From contig NZ_CP084061.1 of the NCBI RefSeq assembly GCF_020215665.1, positions 806,001-870,000 of the forward strand: a stretch of 64,000 nucleotides of DNA, read 5' to 3'. The notes beneath the pieces are model-generated. The model saw only the letters and a list, made by a program, of their open reading frames with translations, made no database searches and was not told where the DNA came from. The DNA is from Blautia parvula (GTDB taxonomy: Bacteria > Bacillota > Clostridia > Lachnospirales > Lachnospiraceae). The position numbers were made by a program, and so were the translations under genes. This document shows positions 31,528 through 40,511 of this stretch, piece by piece; position 1 is the stretch's first letter; each line of letters starts with the position of its first letter.

Positions 31528-33741
31528 ATGTGGAAAGAATATTCCAGGAGTTACATAAAAAACAACCGGTCATCCGGTATCTCCGTTATGGTGGCTGCTT
31601 TTATATCCGCGTTGTTTCTGTCACTGCTCTGCAGCCTGTTTTATAACCTTTGGAAATATGAGGTCGAGAGGATTCAGATAGAGGAAGGAAGCTGGCAGGG
31701 GCGTATAGAAGGGAGTTTCGATGAGGATACGCTGGCTGCTGTGAAGAATTTTCCCAATATAGAAAAAGTGGTCATAAATCAGGAAGGGATAGAAGGGGAG
31801 AAGGCTGCAGTTGATCTTTATTTTGAAGATATGGGAACGATTCTTGAAGATCTTCCCAAAATCGCCAAATTAGCAGAGGTACCGCCGGAGGCAGTTTCCT
31901 GCCATCATTCCCTTTTGGCCATGTATCTCATTCGGGACCCGCAGGATACTGCTCCCAGACTGATCTTTCCGCTTTTTCTGGCGATAACCGCTATGGCCTG
32001 TATATCTCTGGTCATGATCATACACAATTCCTTCGCTGTGACTATGAATGCCAGGGTGCATCAGTTTGGCATATTTTCCAGTATAGGAGCTACACCGGGA
32101 CAGATTCGGACCTGTCTGCTGCAGGAGGCTGCCGCATTGTGTGCAGTACCGGTAGTGTCCGGTAATTTACTGGGTATTATGATTGCAATGGGGCTATTGA
32201 AACTGGCAAATATCATGGCGGGAAATCTGGCAGAAGGACGTCATGAAGCAGAATGGGGATATCATCCTCTGGTATTTATATGTACATTTACTGTTACTGT
32301 TTTTACTGTCTGGCTCTCGGCCTGGTATCCTGCAAGAAAACTGAGCCGGCTGACACCACTGGAAGCCATCAAAAATACCGGTGAACTTCCTCTGTACAAG
32401 CGGAAGAATTCACGATTATTGTCTTTTTTCTTCGGGTTGGAGGGCGAACTTGCCTCCAATGCGCTGAAGGCACAGAAAAAAGCATGGCGTACTGCTACTT
32501 TATCTTTGACCTTTTCTTTTATGGCTTTTACGTTAATGCAGTGTTTCTTTACCCTTACTGATATCAGCACGCGAATGACGTATTTTGAAAAATACCAGAA
32601 TGTCTGGGATGTGATGGTCACGGTAAAGGATACAGAGATGGATACATTTGGCGGGACAAAACAAATGCAGGAGCTTTTGGATGTGAGAAGCTGTACCGTA
32701 TACCAGAAAGCGGAAGCAAAACGGTTGATCACAGAGGAAGAAATAAGCGGGCAGTTCCGTGCAGCGGGCGGTTTTGAAAACGCAGATCAGACCTTTGTGT
32801 CAGATACAGACAGCGGATGGATGATCCATGCGCCTGTGGTCATATTAGATGATGCCAGTTTTCTTTCGTATTGTGAACAGATTGGTGCAGAACCAAGACT
32901 GGATGGCGCTGTGATCCTGAATCGGATCCGGGACAGCAGGAATCCCAATTTCCGCGATCCTGATTACATTCCGTACCTGAAAGAAGACCGGGGAATTACT
33001 GTCCTGAGAAGTACAGCAGATGATAAGATGGCAGCAAAGATCCCTGTGATCACCTATACACAGGAGGTTCCGGTTCTGCGGGAGGAGTACGGTACATTGG
33101 ATTATTATGAACTGGTACATTTCCTGCCGGTTTCCCTGTGGAAGCAGATAAAAACGCCGATTGGCGGAGCAGAGGAAGATTTTTATATCCGGGTACTTGC
33201 CGGGGAAAATGCGGCGATGGATGAACTGGACAGATTGGAAAAGGAGGTCACCCGGCTTGTGGGCAGCGGATATACAATAGTAAGCGAAAACCGCATACAG
33301 GAAAAGCTTTCCGATGATAAGATGAAAGATGGCATGATGTTGATCTTTGGCGGCTTTTGTGTACTGCTTGCTTTCATTGGAATCGGCAATGTGTTTTCCA
33401 ATACGCTGGGGTTTGTGCGCCAGCGAAGACGGGAATTTGCCCGTTATATGTCCGTGGGGCTGACACCCGGAGGGATAAAAAAGATGTTCTGTGTTGAGGC
33501 TCTGATCATTGCCGGACGCCCGGTATTGGTGACCCTGCCTCTTACCATCCTTCTGGCTGCGCTTATGCTGAAGGCAAGTTACCTGGAGCCCATGATTTTT
33601 ATAAGAGAAGCTCCATTCATACCTGTGCTGGCATTTATAATCGCTGTTTTTGCTTTTGTGGCGCTGGCTTATTATATTGGCGGGAAAAAAGTTCTGAGGT
33701 ATAAGCTGGCTGATATTTTGCGGGACGATACCATGAACTGA
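31528..33741 (+). CDS. FtsX-like ABC transporter permease (second module), 737 aa
   Basis: TM1 near residues 18-38, a short loop, three TMs around 145-280, a further TM near 315-335, a large extracytoplasmic domain (about 345-590) and three C-terminal TMs. The fold is of the FtsX/BceB class, but with the large domain following the fifth TM. Next to a kinase/regulator pair this matches bacitracin/lantibiotic-type resistance or sensing modules. The drug cannot be told from sequence. The operon ends at the terminator at 33892. Confidence 0.88.
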   Translation: MWKEYSRSYIKNNRSSGISVMVAAFISALFLSLLCSLFYNLWKYEVERIQIEEGSWQGRIEGSFDEDTLAAVKNFPNIEKVVINQEGIEGEKAAVDLYFEDMGTILEDLPKIAKLAEVPPEAVSCHHSLLAMYLIRDPQDTAPRLIFPLFLAITAMACISLVMIIHNSFAVTMNARVHQFGIFSSIGATPGQIRTCLLQEAAALCAVPVVSGNLLGIMIAMGLLKLANIMAGNLAEGRHEAEWGYHPLVFICTFTVTVFTVWLSAWYPARKLSRLTPLEAIKNTGELPLYKRKNSRLLSFFFGLEGELASNALKAQKKAWRTATLSLTFSFMAFTLMQCFFTLTDISTRMTYFEKYQNVWDVMVTVKDTEMDTFGGTKQMQELLDVRSCTVYQKAEAKRLITEEEISGQFRAAGGFENADQTFVSDTDSGWMIHAPVVILDDASFLSYCEQIGAEPRLDGAVILNRIRDSRNPNFRDPDYIPYLKEDRGITVLRSTADDKMAAKIPVITYTQEVPVLREEYGTLDYYELVHFLPVSLWKQIKTPIGGAEEDFYIRVLAGENAAMDELDRLEKEVTRLVGSGYTIVSENRIQEKLSDDKMKDGMMLIFGGFCVLLAFIGIGNVFSNTLGFVRQRRREFARYMSVGLTPGGIKKMFCVEALIIAGRPVLVTLPLTILLAALMLKASYLEPMIFIREAPFIPVLAFIIAVFAFVALAYYIGGKKVLRYKLADILRDDTMN

Positions 33742-34045
33742 ACCGGCAGAGTGTTCACATGATCCCTGTCAGGGTTCCCTCTCGAATCCTGTCAGTCCAG
33801 GGAAGACAGCAGGAGTTTTCAGCTGATACCCACCGAAAAAGCGGTGGATTTGGCAGAATACACCTATATGGAGTATTATAAAACAATGGAGAGCATCGCT
33901 GTTATTATCAAAATAGCAGCGGTGCTCATTTTATTATCCGCTGGATAAACTCATCCATTGTAACTTCCCTGCCATTATCATATAATGTTAACACAGATAT
34001 AAGCAGAATGACGACTACATACAGCAAAGGAAGGGCGGAAAACAT
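33742..34045 (+). other. Intergenic region with possible gene remnant
   Basis: A frame open from about 33763 to a TAA at 33948 encodes a hydrophobic end (ESIAVIIKIAAVLILLSAG). It has no start with a ribosome site, so it may be a remnant of a membrane protein or chance. CCCTGTCAGGG near 33763 is a small palindrome. A TATAAT near 33980 probably serves the YesM gene. Confidence 0.35.
33892..33935 (+). terminator. Terminator of the second two-component/ABC operon
   Basis: AGCATCGCTGTTATT pairs with AATAGCAGCGGTGCT (15 bp, two G-T pairs, loop ATCAA), followed by CATTTTATT. Confidence 0.75.
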
Positions 34046-35767
34046 ATGAAAAAATCATTCAGGGGACTGCAGAAATACCGTATAAGATTAAAAATATTTA
34101 TACTGTTCTTGATATTTGTTGTGATACCATATATTGTTTTGATTTTTGCTACATACAAAGTGTTTCAGGACTATGCGGGGGACAATTTCGGAAGCAGTAT
34201 GCAGGAGACCATGATTTCCGTATCCAATCAGGTTTCCTCCTCTTTGAAGACATATGAAGACAGTACCATGTCTCTGTATCACAATGGAAGTATCGACCAG
34301 CTGGAGTCAGGAAATGCAGACAGGGATTTTATCGAACATTCCCTTGCGGCCTGTTGTTATTCCTACAGTGGTATTAAGGCAGCCTATCTGTCCAGTGGGG
34401 ACGAGATATATTTCAGCGGAACCAAAGTGTATAAAAATCTGACAGATATCATGAAGAAATACAGCCGGGATATTTCGGAAGGCGGCGGGAAATACATGTG
34501 GTTTACATCAAATGAACTGTACGGCAAGGCCAGTACAAGACAATATATCCTTGCCAGGTCTTTAAACGGAAAGGAAGAGAAGAATATAGGTATCTTGTAC
34601 TATATCATCAGTGACCAGATGATTAGAAGGGCATTTGACCGTCTGCAGATGGAGGATAATACAAAATATATGCTGGATGCGGATGGTACGGTTTTGTACA
34701 GTTCAGATAAGTCTGCAGTGAATCAGATAATGCAGACAGAAATTTTGGATTCAAAAAATAAGAATGGATATCAGATAACCGATGACGGCAGTGGAAAAAA
34801 CGTGGAAGCTTACAGCAGAATGGAGAAGACAGGATGGGTTTTTATGGGGAGCGCCTCCATGGCATCTATGATGCGCTCCATGCAGCCATTGAAACAGGTG
34901 GTGGTGGTTATTTCCATTGTTTACTGTCTTTTTCTCATTTTGGTATTTTACACATTTCAAAGGTATTTTTTGAAACCGATCAGCGAACTGAAGTATGCGA
35001 TGGATCAGTTTGCCAAGGGAAACAGAGAGGTACAGATGGGGGAAATAAGCAGCGGGGAGCTGAAAAGCCTGTCCGGTCATTTTAACAGTATGACAAAAAG
35101 GATCAATGAACTTATTCTGAACAATGAAAAAGAAGTAAACGAAAAAAATAATTTTAAAATGCAGGCTCTGGTAGCCCAGTTACAGCCTCATTTTCTGTAT
35201 AATGCTCTGAACACCATCAAGTGGATGGCAGTGATCAATAAACAGGAAAATATCAGGAATCTGACGGAAGCCCTGATCTATATTCTGATGAATGCTGCGA
35301 AAAGTGATAAAGAGAATTATACTTTGAAAGAAGAGATAGAACTGATCAAGCGTTATGCTGTGATTCAGAAAGCCAGATTTATGAATTTTGAGATGGATTT
35401 TAACATTGAGGAGCAGGCGCTTTCGTGTCGAATCTTCAGATTTCTTATACAGCCAGTGGTGGAGAACGCTATCATACACGGGTTTAAACGTGGAATGACC
35501 CGGGGAGGGAAAATATCAGTATGTGCGTGGGTAGAGGGAGAAATCCTGAAGATCAGGGTTTCGGATAACGGATGCGGGTTCGATATGACAGAATGGAAAA
35601 ACAGAGGCGCAGTGAGAGAAAACCACACCAATATCGGTCTTACTAATATCGAACAGATTATCAGTTTGGAATATGGCGGGGAATACGGAATGGAGATTAC
35701 CAGTGAGCCGGAAAGAGGAACTGTGGTGGAATATAGACTTCCGGCAAAAGGAGAGGAGAGCAAATGA
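34046..35767 (+). CDS. YesM-type sensor histidine kinase for carbohydrate uptake
   Basis: 573 aa. TM1 (about 17-38), extracytoplasmic Cache-like sensor (about 39-285), TM2 (about 290-310), HAMP, then the His_kinase domain with QLQPHFLYNALNTIKW, whose His is phosphorylated, and an HATPase domain with DNGCGFDM. This LytS/YesM class works with AraC-type response regulators to switch on sugar ABC transporters. Start after GGAAGGGCGG. It overlaps the YesN-type gene (ATGA at 35764). Confidence 0.93.
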   Translation: MKKSFRGLQKYRIRLKIFILFLIFVVIPYIVLIFATYKVFQDYAGDNFGSSMQETMISVSNQVSSSLKTYEDSTMSLYHNGSIDQLESGNADRDFIEHSLAACCYSYSGIKAAYLSSGDEIYFSGTKVYKNLTDIMKKYSRDISEGGGKYMWFTSNELYGKASTRQYILARSLNGKEEKNIGILYYIISDQMIRRAFDRLQMEDNTKYMLDADGTVLYSSDKSAVNQIMQTEILDSKNKNGYQITDDGSGKNVEAYSRMEKTGWVFMGSASMASMMRSMQPLKQVVVVISIVYCLFLILVFYTFQRYFLKPISELKYAMDQFAKGNREVQMGEISSGELKSLSGHFNSMTKRINELILNNEKEVNEKNNFKMQALVAQLQPHFLYNALNTIKWMAVINKQENIRNLTEALIYILMNAAKSDKENYTLKEEIELIKRYAVIQKARFMNFEMDFNIEEQALSCRIFRFLIQPVVENAIIHGFKRGMTRGGKISVCAWVEGEILKIRVSDNGCGFDMTEWKNRGAVRENHTNIGLTNIEQIISLEYGGEYGMEITSEPERGTVVEYRLPAKGEESK

Positions 35768-37239
35768 TTCGTGTAATTATCGTGGAAGATGAAATTTTGT
35801 CCAGAATAGGGATTCAGTCTCTTCTGGAGGAACAAAAGGATATAGAAGTTGCCGGGACATTCGGATTTGCAAAGGATGCTCTTGAATATCTAAAAACCAA
35901 TCTGGTGGATATTGTCATTACAGATATAGAGATGCCGGAGATGAATGGTCTTGAATTCATCCGTGAGATCAGGAAACAGGAACTGGCTGACGGAATTATT
36001 ATTTTAAGCTGTTATGACAAATTTGAATATGCCAGGGAAGCCATCGCACTGGGGACAGATAACTATATTTTAAAGCAGGACATCAATGAAGAAAACTTAA
36101 TGAAAGCTATCTGTGAGGTCAGGGAAAAAATATCCGGCAGGACAGGAGAACGGAGGAGGCTGCACAGTCTGGATGAAATACCGGCTGATGAAACAGACAT
36201 AAAAGCAGTAGGCGTCATCAGATTAGAGCAGGATCATGTAGATGAAAAGATGATTCTGCATCTTTTAGATGGAATCATCAGCAGATATCACATGGGTTCC
36301 CTGATAGACTCCTATAACAGAAATCCCTTTATTGTTTTCAGGCTGCCGGCGTCCGTTCCAAAAGAGGAAAGGAAACGTATACTGGGTGATTATATAGAAG
36401 AAATTCAAAAAAATATACTTCAGTATACAAATAAACATCTTCTAATGGGAATCAGCAGAGAATTCAGGGATATGCAGGGAATCCCCGCAGGATATCAGGA
36501 AGCTGATGAGGCGGTGGAGATGAGATTTTATCATGAATCTATATCTGTATATTACAGCGAAGATATCTGCTGGTCCCGGGAGACACCGGAGTTTATGTTC
36601 AGCACCAAATCCTTTATGGAAAAATCCGGCCTGGAGATATTTGAAAAAGAACTAAACCAATTTTTAAGTACATGCAGAAGGAAGCAGATATGGGTGAAGA
36701 CAGCCAGGGATGCGCTGAGTCAGGCCGTGAGCATTTTTGTCTACAGTATTTTGAAGGAATATCTGTATGATATGGCGATTGTCAGGAGATGGAGCGGAAA
36801 ATACCCCTTTGTAGATGCGGTCACGACATCTGCATCGTGTACAGAAGTGAATAGAAAAGTTCAGGAACTGATCGGGCAGTTCAAAGAGGCGCTCACAGAG
36901 ATTTTTGAAGAAGATGATTTTGGCAGGATACTTTCCTATATTGACAAAAATATCAGCACAGGTCTTCCCCTGGAGGAACTTGCTGAGCTGGGAAATATGA
37001 GTATCTCAGCGTTCTGCAGAAAATTTAAGGATAGAATGGGTGTGACCCCGGTACAGTATATCAACCAGAAGCGGATAGAGAAGGTAAAAGAAATGATAAA
37101 AAAATCCGGCTGTACTTTAGGTGAAATTGCTGCAGCCGCAGGCTTTTCCAATGAAAATTATATGGTGCGGGTCTTCAAAAAAATCACCGGAAAGACCATA
37201 ACAGACTACCGCAGGGATATGGGAAACGTAAAATTTTGA
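35764..37239 (+). CDS. YesN-type response regulator with AraC DNA-binding domain
   Basis: 491 aa. Receiver at 1-120 with phospho-Asp in IVITDIEMPEMNG and Lys in YILKQDI; a roughly 250-residue middle region without recognised motifs; an AraC double HTH at about 390-490 (LEELAELGNMSISAFCRKFKDRMG, then GEIAAAAGFSNENYMVRVFKKITG). It is the cognate regulator of the kinase upstream and very likely activates the transporter genes at 37384 through TTTGAAYCA repeats. Confidence 0.93.
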   Translation: MIRVIIVEDEILSRIGIQSLLEEQKDIEVAGTFGFAKDALEYLKTNLVDIVITDIEMPEMNGLEFIREIRKQELADGIIILSCYDKFEYAREAIALGTDNYILKQDINEENLMKAICEVREKISGRTGERRRLHSLDEIPADETDIKAVGVIRLEQDHVDEKMILHLLDGIISRYHMGSLIDSYNRNPFIVFRLPASVPKEERKRILGDYIEEIQKNILQYTNKHLLMGISREFRDMQGIPAGYQEADEAVEMRFYHESISVYYSEDICWSRETPEFMFSTKSFMEKSGLEIFEKELNQFLSTCRRKQIWVKTARDALSQAVSIFVYSILKEYLYDMAIVRRWSGKYPFVDAVTTSASCTEVNRKVQELIGQFKEALTEIFEEDDFGRILSYIDKNISTGLPLEELAELGNMSISAFCRKFKDRMGVTPVQYINQKRIEKVKEMIKKSGCTLGEIAAAAGFSNENYMVRVFKKITGKTITDYRRDMGNVKF

Positions 37240-37295
37240 ATCAGGAAAGCAGATTTTGAACCAATAGGTGAAAGCGGTATAAATATTTGAATCAG
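37234..37295 (+). promoter_or_regulatory. Three TTTGAAYCA repeats upstream of the sugar transporter
   Basis: TTTTGAATCAG (37234), TTTTGAACCA (37254) and ATTTGAATCAG (37285) are direct repeats spaced about 20 and 31 bp, two and three helical turns. They precede a TATAAT at 37336 that has no good -35, which fits activation by the AraC-type response regulator. The first copy overlaps the regulator's own stop codon. Confidence 0.6.
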
Positions 37296-37335
37296 ACGGG
37301 GAAGATAGTTGATGGTTCTCTGCGTGATATTTTCC

Positions 37336-37341
37336 TATAAT
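37336..37341 (+). promoter_or_regulatory. -10 box of the sugar ABC operon
   Basis: TATAAT 43 bp before the start codon at 37384. The nearest -35-like hexamer (TTGATG, 37309) is 21 bp away, too far for an unaided promoter. Confidence 0.5.
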
Positions 37342-37383
37342 TATCGTAGATGAAAACAAAGGAAAAGTTTAAGGAGGTAAATT

Positions 37384-38676
37384 ATGAACTGGAAAAAAAC
37401 AGTATCATTCATCTGCGCAGTATCTGTGATGGGGGTTTCCCTGGCTGGGTGTGGTGACAATTCACAGAGTACAAAAGGAAAAGGAAATGCCGATGGTGAA
37501 TCAAAAGAAAACGATGGCGGGGTGTCAGGTACCCTGACAATCTGGGAACATGGCTACGGTTTTGAGGCCAGCCTTCAGCAGATTATTGAGGGATTTCAGA
37601 AAAAGTACCAGGACGTGGAAGTGGAGTATGAAATCAAGGACGGGGACAACTATTACAGTCTTCTGTCAACCGCAATTCAGTCAGGGGAAGGGCCGGACAT
37701 TTTCTGGACAAACGGAACTGCTACGGCAAATATGAAAGATTATGTATCAAACGAAGTGTGTATGGATTTAACGGATAAGGTAGATTACAGTCTTTTTGGT
37801 GAAGATGCAATGAAACTGACTGAGGTAGATGGAAAAAATTATTCAGTACCGTGGCTTACTATGGATACCAGAGCTGTATATTACAACAAGGATATATTCG
37901 AGGAAAACGGCTGGGAAGTACCGGAGAAATTCAGTGAATTTGAAGAATTGCTGGAAAAGATCAAAAAGGCCGGGTATACTCCCATATCCTTGTCAGGGGT
38001 AAATGTCTATTCCCTGCTGTTTACTTTTGAACCGATTCTCTCTGCAATGGATGTGGAATATACCAAGGGGCTGTCAGACTATTCTGTAAAAGCCACGGAC
38101 AAGCCTGCAGCGGATGCATTAAATAAAATGCTGGAATGGGCAGACAAGGGATATTTCGGAGATAACTGGCTGGGTGTTGCAGACAATAATGCCCAGACAC
38201 TGGCGTTTACTTCCGGAGAGGCCGTGATGGATATTGCAGGTTCCTGGGAAGCGGCAACGATCAGTGAAAATAATCCGGATCTGAATTACGGGGCGTTTGA
38301 AATTCCATCAGAAGAAGGCATCAGAGGTATGGTAGGAACACCGGCAAATGGTTTTTCAGTCAATACTGCAACAGAAAATGAAGCGGCGGCTGTTGCGTTT
38401 ATGAATTATTGTGCTTCTCTGGATGCCCAGACTGTCTGGGTCCAGTCTCAGGGGGCAGTGTCTGCCAGTGACGAGATTGAGGCTTCCACTGAAATTGCCA
38501 AAGAAATCTCAGAGAGTGGCGCAGGCAATATTTATACAAGCTGGCAGTCTGTTCTTGTAAACCACTCAACAGACGGCACGGCGGTGAGTCTCTGGGACGA
38601 GGATTTTACAAAAATTTTCTCAGGGGACATTACAGTAGAAGAATTCATGGACAACATAAGCAAAGTTATGCAGTAA
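37384..38676 (+). CDS. Sugar ABC transporter solute-binding lipoprotein
   Basis: 430 aa. Lipoprotein signal with lipobox LAGC (Cys23), Gly/Asn/Asp-rich linker, then a family 1 sugar-binding fold: GTLTIWEHGYGFEAS, YYSLLSTAIQSGEGPDIFW, YNKDIFEENGWEVPEKFSEF and GSWEAATIS. It binds an oligosaccharide outside the cell and delivers it to the two permeases downstream. Strong AAGGAGG. It is separated from the permeases by a hairpin that should raise its level above theirs. Confidence 0.95.
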   Translation: MNWKKTVSFICAVSVMGVSLAGCGDNSQSTKGKGNADGESKENDGGVSGTLTIWEHGYGFEASLQQIIEGFQKKYQDVEVEYEIKDGDNYYSLLSTAIQSGEGPDIFWTNGTATANMKDYVSNEVCMDLTDKVDYSLFGEDAMKLTEVDGKNYSVPWLTMDTRAVYYNKDIFEENGWEVPEKFSEFEELLEKIKKAGYTPISLSGVNVYSLLFTFEPILSAMDVEYTKGLSDYSVKATDKPAADALNKMLEWADKGYFGDNWLGVADNNAQTLAFTSGEAVMDIAGSWEAATISENNPDLNYGAFEIPSEEGIRGMVGTPANGFSVNTATENEAAAVAFMNYCASLDAQTVWVQSQGAVSASDEIEASTEIAKEISESGAGNIYTSWQSVLVNHSTDGTAVSLWDEDFTKIFSGDITVEEFMDNISKVMQ

Positions 38677-38684
38677 AGGCTGTG

Positions 38685-38720
38685 CTGCCGGTCCTCAAAA
38701 GAGAACCGGCAGTATTTTTA
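38685..38720 (+). terminator. Attenuating hairpin between binding protein and permeases
   Basis: CTGCCGGT and ACCGGCAG form an 8-bp stem (12-nt loop) followed by TATTTTTA. A partial terminator here is a common way to make more binding protein than permease. Confidence 0.75.
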
Positions 38721-38733
38721 AGGAGACGGATGT

Positions 38734-39636
38734 ATGAATAAAAGACATAAACAGGTTAAATTTATCCTGCCCGGGTTTATTTTTTATACCTGCTTTATTA
38801 TCCTGCCGATTATCTATGTGTTTTATCTGAGTTTTTTCCAGTGGTCAGGGTTGGGCGAAATGAAGTTTAATGGGATTCAGAATTTTGTCACCATCTTTAC
38901 GGATGAGAGATTTTCACCGGTGTTTTTTAATGCGTTATGGAACAATATAAAATATCTGCTCTGTGTTTGGCTTATTATCACGCCTTTTCAGTATTTGATG
39001 GCATATCTGTTTTTTATCAAAATTCCGGCTTACAAGTACCTGAAATTTATGATATTCATGCCATATGTCATCAGTACAACGATCATAAGCTTTTTTGCAA
39101 CTCTGATTTTTAACCCCAATATAGGTTTCCTGAATAAATTCCTTGAGGCGGTTGGTCTTGAGCATCTGCAGGGAGCATGGTTCGGAGATCCGAACTGGGC
39201 CTTCAAACTGATGATCTTATTGATCCTATGGCAGGGAGCCGGTTCGGGAGTTATGATATTTTACTCGAATTTTATGGATATCTCCAAAGATGTCATGGAA
39301 GCCAGCAGGATTGACGGTTGTACGGAATGGCAGCGGTTTACAAGGATTCTGGTTCCGCTTTCTCTGCCGTCCTGTGCGTCGGTCATCACTATGAGCACGA
39401 TCTGGGCTCTGGCTCTCTTTGACCTGCCCTTCATTCTGGGCGGTGCAAAAGGCGGGGTCAGCGGCTCTCTTGATTTTGTGAATCTGGTATTTTACCGTTA
39501 CACTTTTGGCAGTGCTTTGAATGGTAAGTCCGAAATTGGATTTGGAGCATCCATCTGTGTGGTGATGTTTGCTGTCATGCTGATCATCACGACAATTCAA
39601 AACAAAGTCCTTAAAAAGTTTGAATATGACAATTAG
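38734..39636 (+). CDS. Sugar ABC transporter permease (MalF/UgpA/LplB type)
   Basis: 300 aa, six TM helices. The cytoplasmic EAA loop, which contacts the ATPase, reads EASRIDGCTEWQRFTRILVPL. No ATPase gene is present in the locus, so a shared MsmK-type ATPase is expected elsewhere. Start after AAGGAGACGG. Confidence 0.94.
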   Translation: MNKRHKQVKFILPGFIFYTCFIILPIIYVFYLSFFQWSGLGEMKFNGIQNFVTIFTDERFSPVFFNALWNNIKYLLCVWLIITPFQYLMAYLFFIKIPAYKYLKFMIFMPYVISTTIISFFATLIFNPNIGFLNKFLEAVGLEHLQGAWFGDPNWAFKLMILLILWQGAGSGVMIFYSNFMDISKDVMEASRIDGCTEWQRFTRILVPLSLPSCASVITMSTIWALALFDLPFILGGAKGGVSGSLDFVNLVFYRYTFGSALNGKSEIGFGASICVVMFAVMLIITTIQNKVLKKFEYDN

Positions 39637-39646
39637 GAGAATGGAT

Positions 39647-40501
39647 ATGAAAAAGGAGAAAAATACAGAAATACTTTCGCCGGGCGCCAGGGTTGTCAGA
39701 TGGGTCTTGTCCATTATTCTGATGATATATACCGGAATCACTATTTTTGCACTGTCTATTACAGTGATGGATTCCCTGAAATCAAAAGGGGATATTGTAA
39801 CTAATTTTGTCGGATTTCCGAAACAATTGACTATGGAAAGTTATTTCCGGGTTCTGAAGGAAGCAAACCTGCTACTGTATCTGAAAAATAGTGTGGTGCT
39901 TACGGTAGGCGGCACTCTGGGCTGCATTTTGCTGGCGGGACTGACCGCTTATGGAATTTCCAGATTTGATTTTAAAGGAAAAAATTTTCTGAGCGGATAT
40001 TTTCTGATGGGTATGATGGTGCCGGTACAGGTCAGTGTACTGCCTCTGTTTCTGATTTTGAAAAGAATCGGCCTTCTGAACAACATTTTTGGAATGATGT
40101 TAGTGTATGCTTCAGGTATTTCCATGGCCTGCTTTATTTTCCAGAAATTTTTCCACACGATTCCTGTGGCACTAGAAGAATCAGCGCGGATAGACGGAGC
40201 AGGGGACTTCCGTATTTTTTTTCAGATTATTGCGCCGTTATGTAAACCGGTCGTAATGACGGTTGCGTTGATCACAGCAATTTCTCAGTGGAACGATTTC
40301 TATATGCCCATGGTGCTTCTTGGGAAGAAGACTTCAAATACCCTCACATTAGTTATCTATCAGTATATCGGCCAGTTCACAAAATATATGAGTGAATCCA
40401 TGGCAGCCGTAGTTATCACGTTGATTCCTGTCATTGTGCTGTATTTCCTGTTCTCATCTAAAATTGTGGAAGGTCTGACAGGAGGAGCCGTCAAAGGTTA
40501 G
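39647..40501 (+). CDS. Sugar ABC transporter permease (MalG/UgpE/YtcP type)
   Basis: 284 aa, six TM helices, EAA loop EESARIDGAGDFRIFFQII. Among three possible starts, the ATG at 39647 has the best spacing to TTAGGAG (the ATG at 39641 is too close). It forms the second half of the membrane channel. It is followed 10 bp later by the glycosidase-like gene. Confidence 0.94.
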   Translation: MKKEKNTEILSPGARVVRWVLSIILMIYTGITIFALSITVMDSLKSKGDIVTNFVGFPKQLTMESYFRVLKEANLLLYLKNSVVLTVGGTLGCILLAGLTAYGISRFDFKGKNFLSGYFLMGMMVPVQVSVLPLFLILKRIGLLNNIFGMMLVYASGISMACFIFQKFFHTIPVALEESARIDGAGDFRIFFQIIAPLCKPVVMTVALITAISQWNDFYMPMVLLGKKTSNTLTLVIYQYIGQFTKYMSESMAAVVITLIPVIVLYFLFSSKIVEGLTGGAVKG

Positions 40502-40511
40502 AGGAAAATAT

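Noticed and set aside
33763-33948. A small membrane-protein gene after the second FtsX permease
   Set aside because: No start codon with a ribosome site, and its 3' end is the operon's terminator hairpin; kept only as a possible remnant.
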